A stretch of 64,000 nt of DNA from Flavobacterium cutihirudinis (GCF_003385895.1 NZ_QRDQ01000007.1:496001-560000), one strand, 5' to 3'. Positions 26,559 to 35,660 are shown, counted from the first letter of the stretch. The notes: generated by a model from the letters alone, not told the origin. Numbers and translations: made by a program.

Positions 26559-26750
26559 ATGAGTGTAATTTATCTATTAATTTCAGTTAGTATTTGTGTC
26601 GCAATAGGCTTCTTTATTGCTTTTATCATCGCTGTTAAATCCGGACAGTATGATGATGATTATACACCATCTGTCAGAATGCTTTTTGACGACGAAACAA
26701 AAATTACTCCTCAGAACAATAATTCACCAACCGAAGAAAAACAAGTATAA
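26559..26750 (+). CDS. ccoS: Cbb3 oxidase maturation protein CcoS
   Basis: The 63-residue single-pass membrane protein matches CcoS: a hydrophobic helix (about 4-27) then AVKSGQYDD, the typical SGQ(Y/F)DD segment, and a polar tail. CcoS is needed for inserting heme b and copper into CcoN. It is the first gene of the operon and ends 2 bp before ccoN. Confidence 0.93.
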   Translation: MSVIYLLISVSICVAIGFFIAFIIAVKSGQYDDDYTPSVRMLFDDETKITPQNNNSPTEEKQV

Positions 26751-26752
26751 TT

Positions 26753-28939
26753 ATGGAAATGGAACAGTTTTATTACGACAACAAAATTGTAAAAAAATTC
26801 ATTTACGCCACTATTCTTTTTGGAGTAGTAGGTATGTTAGTAGGTCTGACCCTGGCGGTTATGTACCTTTTTCCCAATATAACAGATGGGATCTCCTGGC
26901 TTAGTTATGGTCGTCTAAGGCCTTTGCATACTAATGCCGTAATTTTTGCCTTTGTAGGAAATGCGTTCTTTGCCGGAATGTATTATTCTATGCAAAGATT
27001 ATTAAAAGCAAGAATGTTCAGTGATTTTCTTAGTAATCTGCATTTTTGGGGCTGGCAGCTTATCATTGTTGCTGCAGCAATTACATTGCCATTAGGTTAT
27101 ACTTCTTCGAAAGAGTACGCAGAACTTGAGTGGCCTATTGATATTGCAATAGCACTTATTTGGGTCGTAATGGGTATCAATATGATTGGTACAATGCTAA
27201 AACGAAGAGAGCGCCATTTGTACGTAGCGATTTGGTTTTACATTGCAACATTTGTAACTGTAGCTGTTTTACACATTTTCAATAATATAGAAATTCCTGT
27301 TTCAGGTTTAAAAAGTTACTCCGTTTACGCGGGTGTGCAGGATGCACTTGTACAATGGTGGTACGGTCATAATGCGGTTGCATTTTTCTTAACTACTCCT
27401 TTCCTTGGGTTAATGTATTATTTCATTCCTAAGGTCGCAAATCGCCCTATTTATTCTTACAGATTATCAATTATTCACTTTTGGTCTTTAATTTTTATTT
27501 ATATCTGGGCAGGACCTCACCACTTATTATATTCTGCTTTACCAAACTGGGCTCAAAATTTAGGAGTTGCATTTTCAGTTATGCTGATTGCTCCGTCTTG
27601 GGGAGGTATGATCAACGGATTGTTAACTCTAAGAGGTGCGTGGGATAAAGTACGTGAAGAACCGGTTTTAAAATTCTTTGTAGTTGCAATTACAGGTTAT
27701 GGTATGGCAACTTTTGAAGGACCAATGCTTTCTCTTAAAAATGTAAATGCTATTGCGCACTATACAGACTGGATCGTTGCACACGTACACGTTGGAGCTT
27801 TAGCATGGAACGGATTTATGTCATTTGGTATTATTTACTGGTTGATTCCAAGAATGACCAAATCAACATTATTTTCTAAAAAATTAGCGAACTTCCATTT
27901 CTGGATTGGTACTTTAGGGATTATTGTTTATACTATTCCGTTATATGTGGCTGGTTTTCAACAAGCTTCTATGTGGAAGCAATTTAACCCGGACGGAACT
28001 TTAACTTATGGAAACTTCCTTGAAACGGTTACAGCAATTATGCCAATGTATTGGATGAGAGCTATTGGTGGTAGTTTGTACTTAATTGGTATGCTAACGC
28101 TGGTTTATAATATTATTATGACTGTGAAAGCTGGTGAAACAATTGAAGATGAATTGGCTCAGGCTCCGGCTTTACAAACAATAAAAAGTAGTAGATTAAA
28201 TGGTGAAAAATTCCATTCTTGGTTAGAAAGAAAGCCAATTCAGTTAACAATATTGGCAACAGTTGCAATTTTAATTGGTGGTATTATTCAAATTGTGCCA
28301 ACAATTATGGTTAAATCGAATATACCAACAATTTCGAGTGTGAAACCTTATACGCCATTAGAGTTAGAAGGACGTGATTTATACATCAGAGAAGGTTGTG
28401 TAGGTTGTCACTCTCAGTCTGTGCGTCCTTTTAGAAGCGAGGTAGAACGTTACGGAGTTCAAGCAAAAGCTGGGGAATTTGTTTATGATCATCCATTCTT
28501 ATGGGGATCAAAACGTACCGGTCCGGATTTATTAAGAGTAGGTGGAAAATACAATGATAATTGGCATTTTAACCACATGTGGAATCCACAAAGTACATCT
28601 GCTGGTTCAATTATGCCAGGTTATAAATGGCTATTTGATAATGAACCTCTTGATATTTCTTTGACACAAAAGAAAATGAAAGCGATGGTTACATTAGGTG
28701 TACCTTATACAGAAGAAGAGGTTGCCAATGCACAGCGTACATTAAGAGAACAGGCTGTTAAAATAGAAAAAAGCCTGGAGAGTGATCCTGATTTTGTAAA
28801 AAGCTATGAAGACAGCAAGAAAAAAGCTGCAGCAAAAGGCGAAAAATTTATTCCAATGAATGAAAGAGAAATCGTTGCGCTGATAGCTTACATACAAAGG
28901 TTAGGTACTGATATTAAGGTAAAAGAAACTTCTAAATAA
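26753..28939 (+). CDS. ccoN: Fused cbb3 cytochrome oxidase subunits I and II (CcoN-CcoO)
   Basis: The 728-residue fusion joins the heme-copper catalytic subunit to the monoheme cytochrome c subunit. Heme and copper ligands are visible: H59 (RPLHTNAV), WWYGHNAVAF (~205), GPHH (~255) and AHVHVG (~343). After a last helix near 500, the CcoO part has CVGCH (~547) and the conserved WNPQSTSAGSIMPGYKWLF with the axial Met. In Proteobacteria these are two genes; the fusion is usual for Bacteroidota. It reduces oxygen with high affinity and pumps protons. Confidence 0.96.
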   Translation: MEMEQFYYDNKIVKKFIYATILFGVVGMLVGLTLAVMYLFPNITDGISWLSYGRLRPLHTNAVIFAFVGNAFFAGMYYSMQRLLKARMFSDFLSNLHFWGWQLIIVAAAITLPLGYTSSKEYAELEWPIDIAIALIWVVMGINMIGTMLKRRERHLYVAIWFYIATFVTVAVLHIFNNIEIPVSGLKSYSVYAGVQDALVQWWYGHNAVAFFLTTPFLGLMYYFIPKVANRPIYSYRLSIIHFWSLIFIYIWAGPHHLLYSALPNWAQNLGVAFSVMLIAPSWGGMINGLLTLRGAWDKVREEPVLKFFVVAITGYGMATFEGPMLSLKNVNAIAHYTDWIVAHVHVGALAWNGFMSFGIIYWLIPRMTKSTLFSKKLANFHFWIGTLGIIVYTIPLYVAGFQQASMWKQFNPDGTLTYGNFLETVTAIMPMYWMRAIGGSLYLIGMLTLVYNIIMTVKAGETIEDELAQAPALQTIKSSRLNGEKFHSWLERKPIQLTILATVAILIGGIIQIVPTIMVKSNIPTISSVKPYTPLELEGRDLYIREGCVGCHSQSVRPFRSEVERYGVQAKAGEFVYDHPFLWGSKRTGPDLLRVGGKYNDNWHFNHMWNPQSTSAGSIMPGYKWLFDNEPLDISLTQKKMKAMVTLGVPYTEEEVANAQRTLREQAVKIEKSLESDPDFVKSYEDSKKKAAAKGEKFIPMNEREIVALIAYIQRLGTDIKVKETSK

Positions 28940-28946
28940 CAGCATT

Positions 28947-29141
28947 ATGTTTGAGCAAATAAAACACAATATGGAAACAATATCGGGTATAGAAGTTTAC
29001 CCGATAATTTCTCTCTTGATTTTCTTCTTCTTCTTTGTAGGATTGGGCTTTTGGGTGTTTTCGTATAAAAAAGATAAAATTCAGGAAATGAGTCAGATTC
29101 CTTTAGACGAAGGGAGTATTATAATTTCAAAAGATAGATAA
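28947..29141 (+). CDS. ccoQ: Cbb3 oxidase small subunit CcoQ
   Basis: A 64-residue one-helix protein (hydrophobic about 19-39, IISLLIFFFFFVGLGFWVF, then YKKDKIQEMSQIPLDE). Size, topology, the short polar C-terminus and its place between ccoNO and ccoP identify CcoQ/FixQ, which stabilises CcoP in the complex. Confidence 0.88.
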   Translation: MFEQIKHNMETISGIEVYPIISLLIFFFFFVGLGFWVFSYKKDKIQEMSQIPLDEGSIIISKDR

Positions 29142-29143
29142 CA

Positions 29144-30085
29144 ATGAAAAAGTTTTTCCCAGTATACGTTAGAGTACCGCTGATTTTCTTCATCGGTTTT
29201 GCCTTAATGGAGTATTTTATAGACTCAGGAGATAAACCGGCATTTATAAAATATCCAATGGTTTCTGTCTTTTTATTTGTCTTTCTTTTTATTCTGATCG
29301 CAATCGAGATTACATTGAGCGCAGTAAATCGCGTAATGTACCAATTGATGTCTCCTGAAGAGAAAGCAAAATTAGATTACGAAGATAGTCTGAGTTTGAA
29401 AGAAAGCACTTGGTACAAAGACCTTATGCATAAGCTGACTAAAACACAGCCTATGGAAAAAGAAGGTGACTTATTGATGGATCATGACTATGATGGAATT
29501 AAAGAGTTGGATAATAATTTACCGCCATGGTGGGTATATTTATTCTACATCTGTATTGTTTTTGGTGTTATTTACGTAGCAAAATATGAGTTGTTTGGTG
29601 GAGATAATCAGGAAATGGAATTGAAAAAGGAAATGGCTCAAGCAAAAATTGATGTCGATGAATATTTGAAAACTGCTCCGGATTTAATGGATGAAAAAAC
29701 AGTTGTATTGCTTACGGATGCACCTAGTTTAGATGCGGGTAAAGAAATATTTACGACCAATTGTGTAGCGTGTCACCGAGCAGATGGAGGAGGGCAAATT
29801 GGACCGAACCTGACTGATGACCGTTGGATTTTAGGTGGAGGAATTAAAAACTTATTCCACACTATTACAAATGGAGGTCGTGACGGTAAAGGAATGATTG
29901 CCTGGAAAGGAACTCTTAAGCCAAAAGAAATTCAAAAAGTAGCGAGTTATATTTTGTCTTTACAAGGAAGTAATCCAAAAGATCCAAAAGAAGCAGAAGG
30001 TGAAGTTTGGGTAGACGAGAGCGCTCCAATAAACGATGCAACCTCAGCTGCACCAAAAAAAGACACCACAGAAGTTAAAAAATAA
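29144..30085 (+). CDS. ccoP: Cbb3 oxidase subunit III, monoheme CcoP
   Basis: The 313-residue membrane cytochrome has two N-terminal helices (about 10-25 and 38-58), the conserved CcoP-N segment YDGIKELDNNLPPWWVYLFYICIVF with a third helix (~132-150), and a periplasmic cytochrome c domain with one CVACH (C207, C210, H211) and a Met ligand around GKGMIAW. Proteobacterial CcoP carries two hemes; this one has only one CxxCH, as in several Bacteroidota. It passes electrons to CcoNO. The tail is Ala/Lys/Pro-rich. Confidence 0.94.
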   Translation: MKKFFPVYVRVPLIFFIGFALMEYFIDSGDKPAFIKYPMVSVFLFVFLFILIAIEITLSAVNRVMYQLMSPEEKAKLDYEDSLSLKESTWYKDLMHKLTKTQPMEKEGDLLMDHDYDGIKELDNNLPPWWVYLFYICIVFGVIYVAKYELFGGDNQEMELKKEMAQAKIDVDEYLKTAPDLMDEKTVVLLTDAPSLDAGKEIFTTNCVACHRADGGGQIGPNLTDDRWILGGGIKNLFHTITNGGRDGKGMIAWKGTLKPKEIQKVASYILSLQGSNPKDPKEAEGEVWVDESAPINDATSAAPKKDTTEVKK

Positions 30086-30096
30086 AATAGAATACC

Positions 30097-31515
30097 ATGT
30101 CAAATTTATCAGACGAAGCTTTTAGAGATACCATTGGAACAATAGATGAAGGTGGTAAACGGAAATTTATTTTCCCCAAGAAACCGTCTGGCAAATTTTA
30201 TGATTATAGAAAGATTGTCAGTTATGTTTTGCTGGCAATCTTATTTATAAATCCGTTTATTAAAGTAAACGGAAACCAATTTATGATGTTTAATATTCTT
30301 GAACGTCGTTTTAATATATTCGGATTCCCGTTCTGGCCGCAAGATTTTTATCTGTTCGTCATTTCAATGCTGGTCGGCGTTGTTTTTATAATCTTATTTA
30401 CCGTTGTTTTTGGAAGGATATTTTGTGGATGGATTTGCCCGCAGACCATTTTTCTTGAGATGGTTTTTCGCCGAATTGAGTATTGGATTGATGGTGACAG
30501 AGGGGCTCAGTCCCGTTTGGCAAGACAGGAATGGGATGCAGAAAAAATTAGAAAAAGGCTTATAAAATGGACTATTTTCTTTTTGATTTCTTTTCTCATA
30601 GCAAATGTTTTTCTTGCTTATTTAGTTGGAAGTGATGCTTTGTTTTTAATGGTTGAGAAAGGACCAATTAAAGAGTCAAGCAATTTTATTGCGTTGCTTA
30701 TTTTTACGGGAATTTTCTATTTTGTTTTTGTTTGGTTTCGTGAACAAGTTTGCATTATAGCCTGTCCTTATGGTAGATTGCAAGGTGTACTTTTAGATAA
30801 TAAATCAATTAACGTGGCTTATGACTTTGTACGAGGCGAAAAAGAAGAAGGTCGTGCAAAATTTAATAAAAAAGAAGACAGAGCATTAACAGGAAAAGGC
30901 GATTGTATTGATTGTCTTCAGTGCGTTCATGTTTGCCCTATGGGAATTGATATTAGAAATGGTACACAATTAGAATGTACAAATTGCACAGCCTGTATTG
31001 ATGAATGTGATCATATAATGGATTCTGTTGGATTGCCTAAAGGTTTGATTCGTTATGCTTCTGAAGATGAAATTGCTAAAAAAGAGCCATTCAAGTTCAC
31101 TTCAAGAATGAAAGGGTATACAGCCGTTCTGTTTATATTGTTGAGTATTTTTGTTGGAATGTTATTTTTAAGAACGGATGTTCAGGCAGTTGTATTGCGT
31201 TTACCTGGTCAGCTTTTTCAGCATGAAGGAGAAAAAATCAGTAATGTGTACACCTATAAAATTGTAAACAAAACAATGAAAGATTATAACGATATTCATT
31301 TTGAGTTGATTGATCAGAAAGGCGAAATAAACAATGTTGGAAAAAGACATTTTAAAGTTGCAAAAGAAGGAATCTCTCAAGGAACATTATTTATAAAAAT
31401 AGATCAAGCCTTATTGGAAAGTGATAAAACGAATGTTAAAATTGGTGTTTATAACGGTTCGGAACTACTTGAAACTACTACTACAAATTTCTTAGGACCG
31501 CGAAGTTTTAATTAA
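30097..31515 (+). CDS. ccoG: Cbb3 oxidase accessory protein CcoG (FixG), polyferredoxin
   Basis: The 472-residue membrane protein has about five helices and two [4Fe-4S] sites. Motifs are FCGWICPQTIFLEM, CIIACPYGRLQG, and the ferredoxin part CIDCLQCVHVCPMGID with CTNCTACIDECD. The C-terminal ~130 residues form an immunoglobulin-like periplasmic domain (IG-FixG). CcoG is a cupric reductase that supplies Cu(I) for oxidase assembly, working with CcoI. Confidence 0.95.
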   Translation: MSNLSDEAFRDTIGTIDEGGKRKFIFPKKPSGKFYDYRKIVSYVLLAILFINPFIKVNGNQFMMFNILERRFNIFGFPFWPQDFYLFVISMLVGVVFIILFTVVFGRIFCGWICPQTIFLEMVFRRIEYWIDGDRGAQSRLARQEWDAEKIRKRLIKWTIFFLISFLIANVFLAYLVGSDALFLMVEKGPIKESSNFIALLIFTGIFYFVFVWFREQVCIIACPYGRLQGVLLDNKSINVAYDFVRGEKEEGRAKFNKKEDRALTGKGDCIDCLQCVHVCPMGIDIRNGTQLECTNCTACIDECDHIMDSVGLPKGLIRYASEDEIAKKEPFKFTSRMKGYTAVLFILLSIFVGMLFLRTDVQAVVLRLPGQLFQHEGEKISNVYTYKIVNKTMKDYNDIHFELIDQKGEINNVGKRHFKVAKEGISQGTLFIKIDQALLESDKTNVKIGVYNGSELLETTTTNFLGPRSFN

Positions 31516-31527
31516 AAATATACAATC

Positions 31528-31977
31528 ATGAAAATTAATTGGGGTACCGGAATTGTCATTGCATTTGCATTGTTTATGACATTTATTTTATATTTTGTTT
31601 TTGAAGTACAATCAAATAGTAAATATGATAACGATTTGGTTGTAGAAGAATACTACAAACATGACACTCATTTTCAGGAGGAAATGGCACGAATTCAAAA
31701 TGCACACGATTTGCAGCACAAACCAGTTATTAAATATAATGATCAAGGAGTAACTGTAACTTTTCCGGCAACTTTTGAAAGTGATAAAATTAAAGGAAAT
31801 GTTTTATTGTATCGACCTTCAAATAAGAAATTTGATTTTGATACTCAGCTTGCTTTAAATAATTCTTCTTTACTTATTCCACAGAAAAAATTGATTAAAG
31901 GACGCTGGGATGTCAATATGGAATGGCAATATGAGGGTAAAAAATACTTAACAAAAGAAGTGATTTACGTAAATTAA
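31528..31977 (+). CDS. ccoH: FixH/CcoH family protein
   Basis: The 149-residue protein has one N-terminal helix (about 6-26) and a periplasmic beta domain with the FixH pattern VVEEYYKHDTHFQEEMARIQNA. FixH/CcoH is needed for stability and assembly of the cbb3 complex. It lies 12 bp after ccoG and 3 bp before the SafE-like gene. Confidence 0.92.
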   Translation: MKINWGTGIVIAFALFMTFILYFVFEVQSNSKYDNDLVVEEYYKHDTHFQEEMARIQNAHDLQHKPVIKYNDQGVTVTFPATFESDKIKGNVLLYRPSNKKFDFDTQLALNNSSLLIPQKKLIKGRWDVNMEWQYEGKKYLTKEVIYVN

Positions 31978-31980
31978 AGA

Positions 31981-32682
31981 ATGTTATACTCTGCTTTTAT
32001 ATTTGGTCTTATTAGTAGTCTTCATTGCGTTGGGATGTGTGGTCCTATTGCAATGATGCTTCCTGTTGATCACCAAAACAAAGCAAAGAAAGTAATACAA
32101 ATACTCACGTATCATTTAGGCAGATTAACCGCATATTCTACAATCGGTTTGATATTTGGATTATTGGGACGCGGCTTTTTTTTAGCTGGAATGCAGCAGA
32201 ATATGTCGATTTTTATTGGCGTACTTATGATTGTCATCGTGCTGGTTCCTGAGAAAATATTCTCAAAATATAATTTTTCAAAACCTGTTTATAAAGTAAT
32301 TGCCAGTATAAAATCCAGTCTTGGAAGCCAGTTTAAAAAGAAAAGTTATCAATCTCTTTTTACGATTGGTTTGTTAAACGGATTTTTGCCTTGCGGAATG
32401 GTGTATGTAGCTTTATTTGGAGCAATTGCTATGCAAAGTGCTTCGCTTGGAGTTGTTTATATGTTGCTTTACGGATTAGGGACTTTACCTTTGATGACTG
32501 CCGTAGTTTACATACATTCTATGTTAAAAATGCCTTTTAGAAATAAAATCCAAAAAGCGATTCCTTATGTTGCTGTTATAATTGGAATCTTATTTATATT
32601 AAGAGGTTTAGGTTTGGGAATTCCTTATATCTCACCTTCAAATATGAGTTTATTTGTTCAGGGAACACCGGATTGTCATTAA
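31981..32682 (+). CDS. SafE/DsbD-like membrane protein (cytochrome oxidase biogenesis)
   Basis: The 233-residue protein has six hydrophobic helices and the family motif SLHCVGMCGPIAMM at the N-terminus, repeated in weaker form as NGFLPCGMVYVALFGAIA. This is the DsbD_2/SafE group found at the end of cco operons, proposed to move copper or reducing equivalents for oxidase maturation. The last four bases overlap the convergent hemN gene. Confidence 0.88.
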   Translation: MLYSAFIFGLISSLHCVGMCGPIAMMLPVDHQNKAKKVIQILTYHLGRLTAYSTIGLIFGLLGRGFFLAGMQQNMSIFIGVLMIVIVLVPEKIFSKYNFSKPVYKVIASIKSSLGSQFKKKSYQSLFTIGLLNGFLPCGMVYVALFGAIAMQSASLGVVYMLLYGLGTLPLMTAVVYIHSMLKMPFRNKIQKAIPYVAVIIGILFILRGLGLGIPYISPSNMSLFVQGTPDCH

Positions 32683-34043
32683 ACAGTCATTGAAAACAAG
32701 TTGGTTTCAGGTGATTTTCTTTTTAATTGTAAATCAAAAGCCATACAGATATTACGAACGAAAGGTCTTCCAGCTTCCGTAATTTTGATTTTATTTTCTT
32801 CTATCACGATTAACTGATCGCTTTCAATTTCTTTTAAAGATTCTAAAACTTCCGGAAGTTCTTTAAAGTATAAAGAATCTTTACTCCAGGAAGTTTCCAG
32901 TTCGCAAGTTAGATTAAGTATATGTTTTCTAATAATTAGGTCTTCATCATTTAAAATATGACCTTTAATAACAGGCAATTGATCAGCATCTAAAAGTTGA
33001 TAGTAATCTTCAAGGCTTTTAGTGTTTTGAGCAAAACTATACCAGCTATCACTAATAGACGAAACACCTAATCCAATCATTAATTGCGTTTTTGATGCGC
33101 TGTATCCCATAAAATTTCGGTGCATTTTCTTGTTGTGTGCAGCATGGTAAAGACTGTCTGAAGGCAAGGCAAAATGATCCATACCAATTTCGTGATAACC
33201 ATTAGCGGAAAGCAATTGTTTTCCTGTTTCGTAAAGTTGTCTTTTTTCAGCGTCTTTTGGAAGATTTTCTTCGTAGAAACCTCTTTGTCCATTTCCTTTA
33301 ATCCAAGGCACGTGAGCATAGCTATAAAACGCCAAACGATCTGGTTTTAATGAATTTGTTTTCTCAACTGTGTCGATGATATTTTCTATGGTTTGAAATG
33401 GTAATCCAAAAATAATATCATGGCCAATAGATTTATATCCAATTTCTTTTGCCCAAAAAGTTACTTTTGCTACATTGTGAAAAGGCTGAATTCTGTGAAT
33501 CGCTTTTTGTACTTTTTCGGCATAATCCTGAACGCCAAAACTTACTCGGCGAAAGCCAAGATCATACAGTTTTTTTAGTTGTTCGTATGTAGTGTTGTTG
33601 GGATGTCCTTCAAAACTAAATTCATGATTTTCAGCTTTTACTGCACGACTTAATATTCCGTTTATTAGAAGTTCTAAATTATCAGAAGAGAAAAATGTCG
33701 GAGTTCCTCCACCTAAATGAATTTCTTTTATTAGGGGTTTTTCTGGAAGTAATTTACAGTAAAAACGCCATTCTTTCAAAACAGCTTCAATGTATTTTTC
33801 TTCGACAGAATGGTTTTTTGTAATTCGTTTGTTGCAACCACAAAAGGTGCACATGCTTTCGCAAAAAGGTAAATGGATGTATAAACTTATTCCGTTTTCT
33901 GAATTGCTCTCTGAAAATGCTTTCTGAAATGATAATTTCCATTCTTCAACCGTAAAAGCACTTTCGTTCCAATAAGGCACTGTAGGATAGCTTGTATATC
34001 TTGGTCCAGGAACATTATATTTCTGAGTTAGCGAGATTTTCAT
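32679..34043 (-). CDS. hemN: Oxygen-independent coproporphyrinogen III oxidase
   Basis: The 454-residue radical SAM enzyme converts coproporphyrinogen III to protoporphyrinogen IX without oxygen. The cluster motif is C61-x3-C65-x2-C68-x-C70 (FCESMCTFCGC), in the four-Cys form of true HemN rather than the HemW type. GGGTPTFF and the SYAHVPW segment are also diagnostic. Heme made this way supports the cbb3 oxidase at low oxygen. A palindrome matching the cco operators lies upstream at the same spacing, so co-regulation is likely. Confidence 0.96.
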   Translation of the reverse strand: MKISLTQKYNVPGPRYTSYPTVPYWNESAFTVEEWKLSFQKAFSESNSENGISLYIHLPFCESMCTFCGCNKRITKNHSVEEKYIEAVLKEWRFYCKLLPEKPLIKEIHLGGGTPTFFSSDNLELLINGILSRAVKAENHEFSFEGHPNNTTYEQLKKLYDLGFRRVSFGVQDYAEKVQKAIHRIQPFHNVAKVTFWAKEIGYKSIGHDIIFGLPFQTIENIIDTVEKTNSLKPDRLAFYSYAHVPWIKGNGQRGFYEENLPKDAEKRQLYETGKQLLSANGYHEIGMDHFALPSDSLYHAAHNKKMHRNFMGYSASKTQLMIGLGVSSISDSWYSFAQNTKSLEDYYQLLDADQLPVIKGHILNDEDLIIRKHILNLTCELETSWSKDSLYFKELPEVLESLKEIESDQLIVIEENKIKITEAGRPFVRNICMAFDLQLKRKSPETNLFSMTV

Positions 34044-34065
34044 AAAAAACGGATTTAGTTTTCAT

Positions 34066-34073
34066 CAAAATTA
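34066..34073 (-). promoter_or_regulatory. -7 promoter element TAATTTTG (hemN)
   Basis: Minus-strand TAATTTTG, 22 bp before the hemN ATG (34043). Confidence 0.62.
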
Positions 34074-34095
34074 CTATTTCATGAGAAGGTATAAA

Positions 34096-34109
34096 ATGAC
34101 AAATATCAT
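34096..34109 (-). promoter_or_regulatory. Putative Crp/Fnr-type operator (hemN)
   Basis: On the hemN strand the site reads ATGATATTTGTCAT. Its centre is 36.5 bp before the last G of TAATTTTG, identical to the spacing in front of ccoS. Confidence 0.65.
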
Positions 34110-34121
34110 AAATCGCTAAAT

Positions 34122-34154
34122 AAAAAAGAGACCCAAAATGAGTCTCTTTTTTTT
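34122..34154 (-). terminator. Rho-independent terminator
   Basis: Arms AAAAAAGAGAC and GTCTCTTTTTT with a 9-base loop. On the minus strand a T-tract follows the stem, so it ends the 34166-34642 transcript and insulates hemN. Confidence 0.8.
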
Positions 34155-34165
34155 GAATTAAATAA

Positions 34166-34642
34166 CTAACGTGAAATAGAATCTTGGATGATTTTAAGCC
34201 ATTTTTTTGCAAACATATGATCTTGGTAAGCGCTTATTTGTTTGATGCGATCGTCATCAAAATCATAGAATGGGATTGTGATTTTTTTGGATGTTTCTTT
34301 ATCTATAAACTCATAATCAATTTTTACAATTGTATCAGATTGCCCTTCGGTTGTCAGGACCAATTTGCAGGAAGAGACACTTTTTAAGTCCAAATAAGTT
34401 GATTCCTGTTGATTTGGATTGAAATTCATCAATATAAATCTTCGGTGTTTTTGATCGATTGTGAGCGTTTTATTGCTTTGTGATTCGGTTAAATCAAACT
34501 CTTCCGGATGAGTAGGATTGAATTTCTTTTTTATATTTAGAATTTTTGATTTGTTTGCAGCACTTGACTTAGCCGAAAAATAAATAGGAATCGCCACTAT
34601 AATAGCAATCACGATACCAATAATGGTTACACTTGTTTCCAT
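34166..34642 (-). CDS. Uncharacterised membrane-anchored protein
   Basis: The 158-residue protein has one N-terminal helix (VTIIGIVIAIIVAIPIYFSA, about 5-24) and a soluble domain predicted as mostly beta strands, ending in the helix HMFAKKWLKIIQDSI. The body reads as a small PH-like or lipocalin-like domain (RRFILMNFNP, YLDLKSVSSCKLV), but no family is recognised with certainty. It ends in a strong terminator and has no clear functional neighbour. Confidence 0.65.
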   Translation of the reverse strand: METSVTIIGIVIAIIVAIPIYFSAKSSAANKSKILNIKKKFNPTHPEEFDLTESQSNKTLTIDQKHRRFILMNFNPNQQESTYLDLKSVSSCKLVLTTEGQSDTIVKIDYEFIDKETSKKITIPFYDFDDDRIKQISAYQDHMFAKKWLKIIQDSISR

Positions 34643-34748
34643 GTTTTAAAATTTGATAAATAATGTGAAATACTAACAATTTCCTGATGGAAAGTGCCAG
34701 AAGCTTTTAGAAGAATTTATTTCTTCACGTTTAAAATTTCATATTTAA

Positions 34749-35093
34749 CTACCAGAAAAAATGGAAGGGGTAAAGCATCAGTAAGGCCTTTTTGTTTTGC
34801 GCAGAGAATTGATGGGCAAAATTTGAAGCCGACTTAACTAATTGATATTGCGGAATAACCACCAACAAGGTATCAAACCATTTAATTATAGGATGGTTTG
34901 TCTTGATGTTTGCTGCCAATTGATAATTGGACTGTGGTTGAATGAAAGCAGAAGAATCTGTGCTTTCTTTTGTGAAATTGGTATCGGTTTTTTGGGTTTC
35001 GATTTTTTGCACAGCACTATTGCTCTCTTGCGAAACAAAAAAGGCAATAATTAAAAGTGAAACAAAAAATACAGTTTTACGAATCCAATTCAT
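34749..35093 (-). CDS. Hypothetical small exported or membrane protein
   Basis: The 114-residue protein begins with a basic, hydrophobic segment (RKTVFFVSLLIIAFFVSQ) that is either a signal peptide or an anchor. A Ser/Thr/Gln-rich stretch follows, then a C-terminal part with IKWFDTLLVVIPQYQLVKSA and a hydrophobic end LLMLYPFHFFW. No family is recognised. Coding is supported by codon pattern and start/stop placement only. Confidence 0.5.
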   Translation of the reverse strand: MNWIRKTVFFVSLLIIAFFVSQESNSAVQKIETQKTDTNFTKESTDSSAFIQPQSNYQLAANIKTNHPIIKWFDTLLVVIPQYQLVKSASNFAHQFSAQNKKALLMLYPFHFFW

Positions 35094-35171
35094 GTGGGCG
35101 AATTTAGTTCATAAAACACAATAAAAGAAATTTTAGAGTGCTAATTACTTCTTAAAGTTCCTTTTATTTTG

Positions 35172-35206
35172 TTAACCTCAGCTTTTATTTTAAAAGCTGA
35201 GGTTAA
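35172..35206. terminator. Hairpin downstream of doxX
   Basis: TTAACCTCAGCTTTTA pairs with TAAAAGCTGAGGTTAA around a 3-base loop. T-tracts are weak on both sides, so termination efficiency is uncertain. Confidence 0.55.
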
Positions 35207-35213
35207 ATATGAT

Positions 35214-35636
35214 TTATTGCTGCATTTTGAAATAGTAATCTGCGGAATGTTTTCCTCCGCCATAAAACAGGAAGAAAATGCAAAGTAATAACACTACAAT
35301 TGCTAAAATTAAGCTTTCGGAATGCATACGTCCCATAAAATTAACTAGAACGGCACCAAAAAGTATTGGTAATTGAGCTGCAATTGCCCAACGGGTGAGT
35401 AGCCCAAAAACAATCATTATTCCCCCAATCATATGGGCTGGTGCGATATAATGTAACAGAAACATACCGCCACCGAATTGATCAATAGGAGAAATTAAAT
35501 CATGTAAATACTGAACATTCGTTACAAATGAAACTCCTTTCATAAATAAAAAAACACCCAATATAATACGTACTAAATCTACAGGTAAATAAGTGTGCGA
35601 ATTTGCCCATTTATTCAAACTTTTTACATTTTCCAT
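35214..35636 (-). CDS. DoxX family membrane protein
   Basis: The 140-residue protein has four hydrophobic helices and the DoxX pattern: LVRIILGVFLFMKGVSF, HYIAPAHMIGGIMIVFGLLTRWAI and a final LFYGGGKHSAD. DoxX proteins are membrane proteins linked to thiol stress and quinone-type chemistry, but most have no known function. An operator-like palindrome lies 25 bp upstream of the ATG. Confidence 0.88.
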   Translation of the reverse strand: MENVKSLNKWANSHTYLPVDLVRIILGVFLFMKGVSFVTNVQYLHDLISPIDQFGGGMFLLHYIAPAHMIGGIMIVFGLLTRWAIAAQLPILFGAVLVNFMGRMHSESLILAIVVLLLCIFFLFYGGGKHSADYYFKMQQ

Positions 35637-35660
35637 GATACTACGTGATTTATAAATTAT

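Noticed and set aside
26617..26904. Frame spanning the ccoS-ccoN junction
   Set aside because: Overlaps two strongly supported genes out of frame.
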